NCBI RefSeq assembly: GCF_013407185.1
Contig: NZ_CP026995.1
Span: 2,107,419-2,171,418, forward strand
DNA length: 64,000 bases
From: Nitrosopumilus ureiphilus
GTDB lineage: Archaea; Thermoproteota; Nitrososphaeria; Nitrososphaerales; Nitrosopumilaceae
Direction of reading: 5' to 3'
The position numbers and the translations under genes were made by a program. Within the stretch, counting starts at the first letter, position 1, and each line of letters begins with the position of its first letter. Below, one piece after another: positions 25,281 to 34,073 of this stretch. The notes under the pieces are model-generated. The model did not search any database. It was not told the DNA's origin and saw only the letters and a list, made by a program, of their open reading frames with translations.

Positions 25281-25937
25281 TTATGAAGCTATTGCTCTTA
25301 CAGGTGAGCCTGTTGCATCTTTGAGTTTTAATGGTAGAATTGTAAAATTAAATTCCTTAGAAGAAATTTTATTGAAATTTATTAAATTTTCTACAATCAA
25401 AATATTGTTTTTTGAGAAAAGATGGTGAGCAGTGAATGATTCATCTTTTCCGAGATCTATGCTTGGAGAATCTATTCCAACTAGATTGATCTTTTTTGAT
25501 ACAAGATAGTTTGCAGCTGATTTGTCTAATCCAGGATTTTGAGTAAAATAATTGTCTTTTTTTAGATTTTTTTGCCATTCAGTAAAAAGGAAGACTGATG
25601 AATGATTTGGAATAATTCCATTCTTTTTTTCAAATAAAATAATATCTCCCTTTGTTATTGGAGAGTTTTTAGTTTTTTTGAGTTTAATTAGAATAGCTCT
25701 TCCAATTAGTCTATCAAGTGGAATTTGATGAATTTTGATGCCGTTTTTAACAAAATGATATGGCGCATCAAGATGGGTTCCAGTATGAGAACTTAGGAAT
25801 AATAATTCAAGATTATATCCATCATCTTTGATATCAGACCATAAAATGAATTGAGGTTTTGGGGATCCTGGAAAACTTGGAATAGATTTTGATATTGTAA
25901 GTGTAAGATCTATTGGTTTCATACCAATAGAATCCAT
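25281..25937 (-). CDS. Cyclase-family (kynurenine formamidase-like) metal-dependent hydrolase
   Basis: Member of the cyclase family. The metal-binding HTGTHLDAPYHF (HxGTHxDxPxH) is intact, and LVGIDSPSID and the later FTAHHLFSKNN match the conserved core. At 218 residues it is normal. The family includes kynurenine formamidase and several cyclases, so the substrate is uncertain. The ATG at 25937 is preceded by a TATA-like sequence that may be shared with the divergent Lrp-type gene. Confidence 0.82.
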   Translation of the reverse strand: MDSIGMKPIDLTLTISKSIPSFPGSPKPQFILWSDIKDDGYNLELLFLSSHTGTHLDAPYHFVKNGIKIHQIPLDRLIGRAILIKLKKTKNSPITKGDIILFEKKNGIIPNHSSVFLFTEWQKNLKKDNYFTQNPGLDKSAANYLVSKKINLVGIDSPSIDLGKDESFTAHHLFSKNNILIVENLINFNKISSKEFNFTILPLKLKDATGSPVRAIAS

Positions 25938-25968
25938 TAGTAATTAATCAGTTTTTGAACTATGAAAA

Positions 25969-25977
25969 GTTAAATAC
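25969..25977 (+). promoter_or_regulatory. TATA-like box for the Lrp-type gene, possibly bidirectional
   Basis: GTTAAATAC ends 21 bp before the GTG at 25998. Its reverse complement GTATTTAAC lies about 32-40 bp upstream of the divergent gene start, so the 60-bp gap may hold one element used both ways. Confidence 0.4.
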
Positions 25978-25997
25978 TGTTTGATGAAAATCATCCT

Positions 25998-26255
25998 GTG
26001 CCTACTGCATATGTTCTATTAAATTCTGATTTAGGATCAGACGAGTCAATTATCGCCGAAGTAAAACAGATTCTTTCTGATGAGGATATCAAATATGAGG
26101 TTCAGGGAGTCTATGGAGTATATGATATTGTCTTAAAATTGTCATCTGATGATGCAGAGAAACTACGCGCAATTATCACCAACAAAGTCAGAAAAATCAG
26201 TAAAGTTCAATCAACATTGACTATGATGGTCATAGAAGAACAAGAAAACCTATAG
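25998..26255 (+). CDS. Stand-alone Lrp/AsnC ligand-binding (RAM) domain protein
   Basis: Only the amino-acid-sensing domain of Lrp/AsnC regulators is present, 85 residues, with no helix-turn-helix. The pattern TAYVLLNSDLGSDESIIAEV then VQGVYGVYDIVLKL is typical, including the glycines of the effector site. Such proteins can form octamers and modulate full-length Lrp proteins. Translation starts at GTG. Its end overlaps the convergent aminotransferase gene by 6 bp. Confidence 0.85.
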   Translation: MPTAYVLLNSDLGSDESIIAEVKQILSDEDIKYEVQGVYGVYDIVLKLSSDDAEKLRAIITNKVRKISKVQSTLTMMVIEEQENL

Positions 26256-27401
26256 TTTCTTTATTTTATCAATTACCTGAAGCATTTCAGATTCAGTGTT
26301 AAAAAAGTGAGGAGATGCTCGAATAATTTTTTGCTCCATAATTTCCCTCACTGCTAAAACGATATTTTGTTTTTCAAGTTTATCTACTATTTCTTGGGGG
26401 TCATGTCCTTTAAGATTAAAAGATACAATGCTGGTTCTTTGATTTGGATCATCAGGCCCATATAAAATAATACTTGGAATTTTTGATAATTCTTCTCTGA
26501 GAAGATTTGACAAGTATAGATTTTTTTCACGAATATTTTTCATACCAAAATTCATCAAATATTTTATAGATGATTCCAAACCAACTATTCCAACATAATT
26601 TCTAAACCCAGTTTGAAATTTGTCTGGTAGTTCTTTGAAAGCAAGATTAGTTTCATCATAAATTATTGCAGATTCACCACCAATTGTCATAGGTTTTAGT
26701 AACTCACTTGATTTTCTATCACAATAAAACAATCCAGTACCCATAGGACCACAAAGCCATTTTGAACCATTAAAAGACATAAAATTACATTTAATCTTAG
26801 ATACATCCATTTCCCCAATACACCCTACTGTTTGTGCACTATCAATAAAAAATGGAATTTTATTATTAAGAATTTTCCCAATCTCGTCTACAGGCAATAT
26901 TGAGCCGGTATTGTATAATGCATGACTCAATGCAACTAGTTTTGTGTTATTATCAATGAAAGATTCTAAATCATCTAATTTGAAAAAACCATTTTTATCT
27001 ATAGGGAGATTTTTTATCGAGGTCTTTTCTTTGAGTTGAATCCAAGGGTAATAGTTTGCATGGTGTTCATGTCCCATTCCACGAATGATAATGTTAGATT
27101 TATCATCAAAAGAAAGACCATTTGCGACGAAATTTATTCCATCAGTTGTACTTTGAGTAAGAACCACTTCGTCAGGCTGGCATGATATGATTTTTGCAAT
27201 TATTTTTCTTACATTTTGTAGTTTTTCAGTTACAAATGGTTCTGAATTCTTTGAATCAGGACCAATTGAATTGTATGAGATTAAAAATTCTTTCATGGCG
27301 TCTATACTTTGAGTAGGCATCAAAGATACTGATGCATTGTTTAGATAGATTTTGTTTGAATCTGGAAAATCATCAGAAATATCTTTTGATGTTAAATTCA
27401 T
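26250..27401 (-). CDS. Class V aminotransferase (cysteine desulfurase-like, no catalytic Cys loop)
   Basis: PLP enzyme of 383 residues. IYLNNASVSLMP opens the fold, STTDGINFVANGL is the phosphate loop, FFIDSAQTVG gives the PLP aspartate, and K214 in NGSKWLCGPMG is the Schiff-base lysine. The C-terminal region passes from LAVREIMEQ straight to IRASPHFFNTE, with no HHC catalytic-cysteine loop as in SufS/CsdA. It is therefore probably a lyase, epimerase or desulfinase of the family and not a normal cysteine desulfurase. Confidence 0.8.
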   Translation of the reverse strand: MNLTSKDISDDFPDSNKIYLNNASVSLMPTQSIDAMKEFLISYNSIGPDSKNSEPFVTEKLQNVRKIIAKIISCQPDEVVLTQSTTDGINFVANGLSFDDKSNIIIRGMGHEHHANYYPWIQLKEKTSIKNLPIDKNGFFKLDDLESFIDNNTKLVALSHALYNTGSILPVDEIGKILNNKIPFFIDSAQTVGCIGEMDVSKIKCNFMSFNGSKWLCGPMGTGLFYCDRKSSELLKPMTIGGESAIIYDETNLAFKELPDKFQTGFRNYVGIVGLESSIKYLMNFGMKNIREKNLYLSNLLREELSKIPSIILYGPDDPNQRTSIVSFNLKGHDPQEIVDKLEKQNIVLAVREIMEQKIIRASPHFFNTESEMLQVIDKIKKL

Positions 27402-27424
27402 TATTATATCTGTAAAATGCTAAT

Positions 27425-28042
27425 GTGGTGTTGGATAAAAGTCCTGAGTTGATTTTAGATAATAATTTGGCACATATTAAAAATGAATTTGAGCTGAACA
27501 TACCAAGTTTAGTTTTATGCTCTGAGCCTTTTCACAAGATAGAATTTCTTTATAGATTAATGAATTCTATTGAAAATCAAATAGTCTTTGTAGATATGGA
27601 TTTGCTTTATACAGGATATGTTGAATCTGGCATGATCCCAAAAAAAAATAATGTAATGATTTTTCATCCAGAAAAGGAAAATTGGGAAGAAAAATTAACT
27701 GAAATTATCTCCAAAGTTTCAAAAGAGAAATTTTTAGTTGTGATTGATTCATTTAATGGGGTTTACAATATGTTTGATGATCTTGAATCTGCAAGATTTG
27801 TCAATTCATGTATTATGTTGCTATCATCTCTTGCAAATCAAATAGGTTCATCAGTTATTGTCACTGGAATGGCAAGAAAGAAAGAAAATGTTGGATGGGT
27901 AATATCACCAGGGGGAAAACAGATCATAAAATCGGAAAAAACAGGTGTCTATTTTATTAAAAAAAATCAAAACGATCTGATTTTTACTACTTTAGAGGGA
28001 ATTGATCGCAAAGCATTCAAAATAGAACACGAGAATATTTAG
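27425..28042 (+). CDS. RecA/KaiC-like protein with degenerate Walker A
   Basis: A 205-residue product from GTG 27425. The order of strands follows RadA/RadB/KaiC: LVLCSEPFHKIEF where Walker A should be (no GKT), then IVFVDMD, FLVVIDSFNGVYN as Walker B, SSVIVTGMARK and the closing SPGGKQIIKSEKTGVYFIKK. ATP hydrolysis seems lost. It may act as a non-catalytic partner of RadA or as a structural paralogue. The start is near the divergent class V gene (23 bp gap). Confidence 0.6.
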   Translation: MVLDKSPELILDNNLAHIKNEFELNIPSLVLCSEPFHKIEFLYRLMNSIENQIVFVDMDLLYTGYVESGMIPKKNNVMIFHPEKENWEEKLTEIISKVSKEKFLVVIDSFNGVYNMFDDLESARFVNSCIMLLSSLANQIGSSVIVTGMARKKENVGWVISPGGKQIIKSEKTGVYFIKKNQNDLIFTTLEGIDRKAFKIEHENI

Positions 28043-28062
28043 CAGTAATGCGATCATGTTTT

Positions 28063-28098
28063 AAACGCCGTTATAAGATTTGAAACGCCGTTATAAGA
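28063..28098 (+). repeat. Direct repeat upstream of ferredoxin gene
   Basis: The 16-bp unit AAACGCCGTTATAAGA occurs twice, at 28063-28078 and 28083-28098, exactly 20 bp apart (about two helical turns). Each copy contains a TATAA-type sequence. It lies 52-87 bp before the ferredoxin ATG, in the only gap of this area. Confidence 0.8.
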
Positions 28099-28149
28099 CG
28101 AAATTTTTAGGCAAGTTATATTAAGAACAATTCAAGATTGAATTCTGTT

Positions 28150-28449
28150 ATGCCAGTAGGAATTATTCCAGACATCAGCGAACAAATGTGTATCGGATGT
28201 GCACTATGTGTAGAAATCTGTACAACATTAGGTCCAGATGTCCTTAGAGTAAAACCAGTTGAAGGCTGGAAGAGAGGTAAAGCATTTGTTTTCTACCCAG
28301 AAAGATGTATTTCTGATGGTGCATGCATAGGTGTATGCCCAACAAAAGCAATCTTTTGGATGAGACCAATGGACTTTACTGTTGGACAACCAGTTCCACT
28401 CTACAAGAACTCAGTCTTCGTCAAAGGTTGGACTGAATTAATCGATTAG
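28150..28449 (+). CDS. Ferredoxin with two iron-sulfur cluster motifs
   Basis: Small electron carrier, 99 residues from ATG 28150 (an in-frame TTG at 28138 would add 4). One cluster motif is CIGCALCVEIC and the second CISDGACIGVCP, each with enough cysteines for a 4Fe-4S cluster. The C-terminal half is aromatic and longer than in bacterial 2[4Fe-4S] ferredoxins. It likely feeds or drains reductases of central metabolism. The direct repeat upstream suggests regulated or strong transcription. Confidence 0.88.
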   Translation: MPVGIIPDISEQMCIGCALCVEICTTLGPDVLRVKPVEGWKRGKAFVFYPERCISDGACIGVCPTKAIFWMRPMDFTVGQPVPLYKNSVFVKGWTELID

Positions 28450-28484
28450 ATTAATTCATCAATTTTTAATTTCTTTTTATTATT

Positions 28485-29477
28485 TTAGATTTTAACAGCA
28501 CCAGGCTTTTCGTGTGAAATATTTGGTTTTTTCTTTAACCAAATCATTGCTCCAATAAACAAAACACCAGGAACAAGAATAATGAACAGCATTAATTCGT
28601 AATAAGTTGTAAGTCTTTGAGCAGGTTTTATGTGATAGGTTTCATGAGATGTTCTTTCTGGATTGTCATAAACTGCAGTAGTAAAATCAACTGATCTTTG
28701 TTCTTTACTTTCTATATTTCCAAATACAGTGACACTTTCTTCAGCGAAGATAGAAGGTGTGTGAATTCCTTCTATCCTTATTATGATTGAACCTGAATCG
28801 CTAAAGACAAAATTTCTATAATCACCACCAATTTGACTTAGTCCTTCATCTCGGAAAATCTCTTTTCCATTTTGAAATATAACAAAATTGTATTTCATTT
28901 CTGCAAGATTAGAATTTGTTTGAGGATCATAGAATTGATATACAAATTGTATTTTTTCATGAGTTTTAATCACAGGTGGATCCCATGATAGGTTAACTTC
29001 TAAGGCTAAATCTGGAGTGTATTGTAATAGTGGAAATTCTATTTTTGCACCAGTTGCATCATGAGGATAGTCTGGAATTGCTTTTTCAATAATTAGAACG
29101 CCTTCCATCCAAGGGTGAATGGTACAATAATATGAAAAAGTGCCAGATTCTTCAAATTTGTAAGACCATGATTCTCCTGGCATGAATCTGCCACTATCAA
29201 AAATTCCGTTAGGAGTTCCAAAATTATCACTCATCCATCCAAATCTTCCTGAACCCTCTCCACTGGTAACTGTATGACCTTCTTTGTCATCATTATACCA
29301 GGTAATTGTATCACCAACTGTAGCGTATAGTTGTGGTGGATCATACCATACTTCAGCAGGAGTATTTAATTCAGGATTATACGCTCCCAGTGGAATATCA
29401 ATTATGTATTCATCTGCATATGCAATAGAGGCTGAGGCTAAAATTGCTAAAATTGCTGAGAAAATTAAAAATTTCAC
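28485..29477 (-). CDS. Membrane-anchored blue copper (plastocyanin-like) protein
   Basis: Signal peptide (residues 1-21), then a cupredoxin domain with type 1 copper ligands H68 (KEGHTV), C118, H121 and M124 (YYCTIHPWMEG). A second beta domain of about 130 residues with no copper ligands follows, then a membrane helix near residues 292-313 and a Lys-rich end. It faces the outside of the cell. Thaumarchaea use many such proteins in place of cytochrome c, so electron transfer is likely. Confidence 0.92.
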   Translation of the reverse strand: MKFLIFSAILAILASASIAYADEYIIDIPLGAYNPELNTPAEVWYDPPQLYATVGDTITWYNDDKEGHTVTSGEGSGRFGWMSDNFGTPNGIFDSGRFMPGESWSYKFEESGTFSYYCTIHPWMEGVLIIEKAIPDYPHDATGAKIEFPLLQYTPDLALEVNLSWDPPVIKTHEKIQFVYQFYDPQTNSNLAEMKYNFVIFQNGKEIFRDEGLSQIGGDYRNFVFSDSGSIIIRIEGIHTPSIFAEESVTVFGNIESKEQRSVDFTTAVYDNPERTSHETYHIKPAQRLTTYYELMLFIILVPGVLFIGAMIWLKKKPNISHEKPGAVKI

Positions 29478-29625
29478 ATTTTAGAATCGTTAATTCATTA
29501 ATTAAATACTTGATGTAATTTCCATCAATGAGAAGTGATTATCAAGTTAAAAAAAAATTCTTAGGTACAGCATACACAAGAATCTTAGAAGCCTTGATAT
29601 TCATATAAAATTAACATAGAGTAAA

Positions 29626-31395
29626 ATGTCGATTTCATTTAATCTTGGTAAAAAACTAATCTTACTGGTACTAATTGTATCAGTTGTCACTCTTTCAATT
29701 ACAGGATTTCTTAGTTTCAATTATGCTGATCAAATTCTAAAACAAAGAGCCGCAGATCAACTACTTGGAGAATCAACAGTACGTGGAGATACACTTAGGC
29801 TTCTTTTTGAATCAAGAATTGAGCAAAATAATATTCTTGCAAGTGATCCAATGATTCAACTTTTAATTTCAGAAATGAATCAATCATCTGAAAACGAATT
29901 TCAAGAATTAAAAGAAAATAATCGTAGAGATTTCTTAATTCAAGTTCAAGCATTTCAAGAACTAATTGGGTTTTCCATAGGATTTGAAGATGTAAAAATA
30001 ATTGGCGCCAATGGAAAAGTTTTCTTTTCTCTAGGAGGAAAGATTGATGAAGATTTTACTGAAAACCCATTTTTTAAAAGAGGATTAATAGAATCTTTTA
30101 CTGAATTTGAACCAGTTGAATCTGGTAAGAAAATGGTTGTAGTTTCACCAGTTTTTGCTGATGATAGTAAAAAAGGCGACGAACCTATAGGGGTAATAAT
30201 TTCAAGAATGAGAACAGCTTCTATTGATAATGTTTTGATTAATAGAAGCGGTTTAGGAGAAACAGGAGAAGTATACATTGTAAGCGATCAGTTTTTGATG
30301 TTATCCGAGTCTAGATTTTTTGAAGATGCAGTATTTTCACAAAAAGTAGATACTTTGGGAGTTCAAAAATGCTTCAATGAAGGAGAAGAGTATGTAGGAT
30401 TCTACAAAGATTACAGAGGAATCCCAATTTTAGGATCATCTTATTGTGCAGATGATTTAGGGATTGTTTTGCTAGTAGAAATTGACGAATCAGAAGTAGA
30501 AAAACCAATAATAATTCTACAAGAGAGAATTCTTCAAACAGGAATAGTAATTACGATAGTAATGGGAATTGTTGCTTTTGTAATATCAAAATCCCTTTCA
30601 AGACCACTAATTAAATTGAAAAATGCTGCCAATAAAATTTCAAGTGGAGACTTTGATGTAAGAACCAAAATTGAGACAGGAGATGAAATTGGGGAGTTAT
30701 CTCATGCATTTAATTCAATGGCACAAAAGCTACAAGAGTCATTAATTGAAATTAAACAGAAAGAAGAAGTCATCAAACAGCTTGAGGGCAACATGTTGTT
30801 GAAATTTTCTCAGCATGAACAAAATGATTGTGTTGGAGTGATTGACATGTCAGATTCAACTAGAATATCATCTAAATTATCTGATCAGGATGTCACCAAA
30901 TTGTATGAAATATTTCTAAACTTTATGGCAAAAATTATTCAGGAATACAATGGTCAAGTAGTAAAAAATATTGGAGATGCTCTAATGTTTAGATTTGCAA
31001 ATGTCGATATCAAAGATGAAAAAGTATTGAAAAACATCTTAGAATGTTCCTTATCTATGATAGAGTCTCATGGTAAATTACAAGAGCAACTCAAAGCAGA
31101 GAATATGCCTCAATTAGATTACAAGATCAGTTTAACATTTGGTTCTGTTAAAGTAGCTGAGAGTACTACTTCTAATATTAGTGATATTTTTGGTCCAACA
31201 GTAAATCGATGTTTTAAGATTAATTCACTTTGTCCGAAAAATAGCTTGGTAATTGGTGAGAATATGTATAAAATTTCAAAGAAGTTTGATGAATATGATT
31301 TTATTGAATTATGTGTCATTGAACTAAAGCAGAAATATGATTACAATGTTTTTGAAGTTAAAAGAAAAGGATTAGATGGGTTTGGAAAGAAATAA
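29626..31395 (+). CDS. Cache-HAMP sensor with class III adenylate/guanylate cyclase domain
   Basis: Membrane receptor of 589 residues. TM1 is about residues 11-32. An extracellular dCache-like sensor runs to about 300, TM2 is about 303-325, HAMP about 326-378, a short coiled coil, and a cyclase catalytic domain from 400. Metal aspartates are D407 (GVIDMSDSTRIS) and D451 (KNIGDALMFRF). A complete signalling architecture is visible. Whether the product is cAMP or another cyclic nucleotide is not clear. Confidence 0.88.
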   Translation: MSISFNLGKKLILLVLIVSVVTLSITGFLSFNYADQILKQRAADQLLGESTVRGDTLRLLFESRIEQNNILASDPMIQLLISEMNQSSENEFQELKENNRRDFLIQVQAFQELIGFSIGFEDVKIIGANGKVFFSLGGKIDEDFTENPFFKRGLIESFTEFEPVESGKKMVVVSPVFADDSKKGDEPIGVIISRMRTASIDNVLINRSGLGETGEVYIVSDQFLMLSESRFFEDAVFSQKVDTLGVQKCFNEGEEYVGFYKDYRGIPILGSSYCADDLGIVLLVEIDESEVEKPIIILQERILQTGIVITIVMGIVAFVISKSLSRPLIKLKNAANKISSGDFDVRTKIETGDEIGELSHAFNSMAQKLQESLIEIKQKEEVIKQLEGNMLLKFSQHEQNDCVGVIDMSDSTRISSKLSDQDVTKLYEIFLNFMAKIIQEYNGQVVKNIGDALMFRFANVDIKDEKVLKNILECSLSMIESHGKLQEQLKAENMPQLDYKISLTFGSVKVAESTTSNISDIFGPTVNRCFKINSLCPKNSLVIGENMYKISKKFDEYDFIELCVIELKQKYDYNVFEVKRKGLDGFGKK

Positions 31396-31443
31396 TCCTA
31401 ATTAATAGAATTTCCTTTTGTGATTTAGAAAAATGTGAATTAG

Positions 31444-32595
31444 TTAATTTTTTGAAAAACTAAATTTTGATTTCCAACTACTTTGTTTTTTAGATGGTTT
31501 TTTTGAGAGATTATCTAGCATATCATAAGTAATTGTAAATCCATGTCCTACTAATGTATCATCTTTTCCATAATTTTCCTTATTGAGCACAAACTCATCA
31601 GCTAAATCTCTAATTTTTTTGGTTTTTAGATCAAACAATCTAATTTTTTTGCCATTTTCAAGTTTGATTATTGCATCACCACTTAATCCTTGAATTGAAA
31701 AGTTTTCAAAAAATCGAATTAAACCACCTTGTTTCAATTCAATTATAGAATCATATGTGAATTTTCCCCCATAGATCAAAATTTCACGCGCAGAGATTTT
31801 TACATCATCTTCTACATTAAGAACAATAACAGAATCGGCCTCAACAGATACTGTATTTACAAGATTTTCAGCAATAACTTTTCCTTTAGGAGCTGAAATG
31901 TGTGTTCTATGCTCTTGAATTTGAAATATCCCAACTTTTCCGTCCGGATCTTCTACTCTGAACTTTCTACCAAAAATATTTCCAACTATAATGTTTCCAT
32001 TATCTACAATAATTGTAGCACCATTATCAATTCTGTATTTATTTTCTATAGGATCAATAAATTTGAAATCTCCTGAAGTGAGATGAATGTTTGTTTTAAA
32101 TTCCTGCGTCCATGATGGACTTGTAATACTTCCTTGCATGATTACTGAACCATTGTAAGTTAGATTTCCAGCCATGAAATTTCCTTTAATTGATAATGCA
32201 CCATTTGCTTTTCGTTCAAGTTCAATTTCTCCAAGAGTTTTTGATCCAAACAGTCTTGTTCCAGTAGTATTTGATCTGTTCAAAGCTGCGGCCCATTCTT
32301 CAGCAGTTTTCATTTCTTTTGATAATTCTTGACCTAAGATCTGATTTTTTCTTCTAATATCAGCTTCAGAATCACCAGAATACACTCTTGAATTTTTTAT
32401 TTTTTCAATATCTGTATCAGGATATTTTTTACCAATTTTGAGATCTTCATATGCTTGTTTAATTTTGATAAATTGATCGTTTTCTCCTCCACGATCTGAA
32501 TGATATTGAAGAGCTAATCGTCTAAAGGCATCTCTAATTTCCTTCTCTGTAGAGCCTTCCACTATTCCTAAAATATCATAATTACTTTCCACCAT
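31444..32595 (-). CDS. J-domain protein with beta-solenoid-like C-terminus
   Basis: Residues 1-60 form a DnaJ J domain (YDILGIVEGSTEKEIRDAFR and LALQYHSDRGGENDQF). The invariant HPD is HSD here (H32-S33-D34), so DnaK stimulation may be weakened. After a linker, about 230 residues are made of short repeated beta strands (such as GALSIKGNFMAGNLTYNGSV and GNIIVGNIFGRKFRVEDPDG), resembling a bactofilin-like solenoid. No glycine/cysteine-rich DnaJ domains follow. Function unknown. Confidence 0.75.
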   Translation of the reverse strand: MVESNYDILGIVEGSTEKEIRDAFRRLALQYHSDRGGENDQFIKIKQAYEDLKIGKKYPDTDIEKIKNSRVYSGDSEADIRRKNQILGQELSKEMKTAEEWAAALNRSNTTGTRLFGSKTLGEIELERKANGALSIKGNFMAGNLTYNGSVIMQGSITSPSWTQEFKTNIHLTSGDFKFIDPIENKYRIDNGATIIVDNGNIIVGNIFGRKFRVEDPDGKVGIFQIQEHRTHISAPKGKVIAENLVNTVSVEADSVIVLNVEDDVKISAREILIYGGKFTYDSIIELKQGGLIRFFENFSIQGLSGDAIIKLENGKKIRLFDLKTKKIRDLADEFVLNKENYGKDDTLVGHGFTITYDMLDNLSKKPSKKQSSWKSKFSFSKN

Positions 32596-32696
32596 ATTTT
32601 ACACCATCAAAATTAAATTTTCATATTCCTTATACTTGTAGGTTATTACATACAGAATATCAAGGATCTGAAAAAATGAAAAAAGTTTGAAATGAA

Positions 32697-33119
32697 CTAT
32701 TTTACTACTAATACAGGAATCTTTGTTTTGTGCATGACATAATTTGAGGTACTTCCAAGGAATGTTTCCTTAGCTCCACCTACGCCTCTTGCGCCAATAA
32801 CTATCATGTCAAATTTTCCGTTTTGTGCAAATTTGACAATTTCAGATCCGGTATGACCACCGCCAGTTTTGTATTTGAACGTGGCACCAGCCTTTTGAGC
32901 TCTATTCATTGCAGGACCAATTGCTTTGACAGCTTTTTTCTGTGCTTCATCTTTCATTTTTTGTGTATATTTTATTCCTGCTGTTATTGGTAAATGAAAT
33001 ACATAGAATCCAGTGATTTCAGCATTACCACCTTTTGCAATTTCAATTGCTCTATCTAATCCTCTAATTGAGTTTGCAGAACCATCAAGAGGTACCAGAA
33101 TTTTATTGAATTTAGCCAT
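32697..33119 (-). CDS. Universal stress protein (UspA family)
   Basis: A single UspA domain of 140 residues. KILVPLDGSANSIRGLDRAI is the N-terminal nucleotide loop, and GARGVGGAKETFLGSTSNYV contains the ATP-binding G-2x-G-9x-G(S) pattern, ending in IPVLVVK. It probably binds ATP. It stands alone between the J-domain gene and a divergent CBS gene. Confidence 0.93.
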   Translation of the reverse strand: MAKFNKILVPLDGSANSIRGLDRAIEIAKGGNAEITGFYVFHLPITAGIKYTQKMKDEAQKKAVKAIGPAMNRAQKAGATFKYKTGGGHTGSEIVKFAQNGKFDMIVIGARGVGGAKETFLGSTSNYVMHKTKIPVLVVK

Positions 33120-33242
33120 GTTTCAAATTCAGAACCTTCCAATATAAAAAGAGTCATTATTTTCAATGTTGAAATTGTAAAATATAATCAAAATTGAAAA
33201 TTATACTTTAGTTTTTATACAAAAAACCTATCAAAAAAAGAA

Positions 33243-34073
33243 TTGTCAATATCACAAATAGCAAACAAACCGATTTCAATTCTAAAAAATTCAACAATTT
33301 CAGATGCAATTAGAATGCTATTGAATACAAAAATTAGCAGGTTAATTGTTATTGATGATGGAAAACATGTTGGAATAATCACAGAGAAAGACATAGGATT
33401 GTTTTTATTTTCAGAAACTTCAATGCAGGGACTTGATGACATACCTATTACTAAAATTATGAAACCAATAGAGTTTGTAGATCAGGAATTAAATCACAAA
33501 GATTCAGCGAAAATTATGGTTGAAAAAGGAATTAGCTCATTAGCAGTTGGAGAAAATGGGGAGGTTAGAGGAATTATTACAAAAAGCGATTTAATATCAT
33601 TTGTTGCTCAAAACTTTTCAGGTAAAAAGAAAGTTGTAGACTTTATGACTCATGATTATGAATTTACTCATACTGCTGCTCCGTTGTATAAAGTTGTAAG
33701 GAAAATGTTAGAAAAAAAGATCTCAAGAATTATTGTGAAAAATCAAAATGAAGAAGCAGTTGGAATTATATCGTTTAGAGATTTATTTAGAATTTCAATA
33801 GAACTTGGTAGTGAAGAGGATTATTCTGGATTTAATCTTTCACAGAACATTAGACGGGGATTTCTATCTGAAGAGGGATTTGGAAATATTTCTTTGGCAA
33901 GAGATGTAATGACTAAAGGATTAATCACTGTAAAATTTAATGAAGATTTAGGCGTAGCATGTGAAATTCTCTTGGAAAATAATGTTAGTGGTTTAGTTGT
34001 TCTTGATGGCAATGATAGTATTTCAGGAATTTTTAGTAAGACTGATGTAACAAGAGCTCTTGCATCAATATGA
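33243..34073 (+). CDS. Four-CBS-domain protein
   Basis: Two Bateman modules, four CBS motifs in 276 residues: SKISIL-type start, [20 protein letters not shown], then [20 protein letters not shown], a third with [12 protein letters not shown], and a fourth ([20 protein letters not shown]). CBS pairs bind adenosine nucleotides. Translation starts at TTG. The stop overlaps the VIT-type transporter start by 4 bp, so it may control that transporter. Confidence 0.9.
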   Translation: MSISQIANKPISILKNSTISDAIRMLLNTKISRLIVIDDGKHVGIITEKDIGLFLFSETSMQGLDDIPITKIMKPIEFVDQELNHKDSAKIMVEKGISSLAVGENGEVRGIITKSDLISFVAQNFSGKKKVVDFMTHDYEFTHTAAPLYKVVRKMLEKKISRIIVKNQNEEAVGIISFRDLFRISIELGSEEDYSGFNLSQNIRRGFLSEEGFGNISLARDVMTKGLITVKFNEDLGVACEILLENNVSGLVVLDGNDSISGIFSKTDVTRALASI

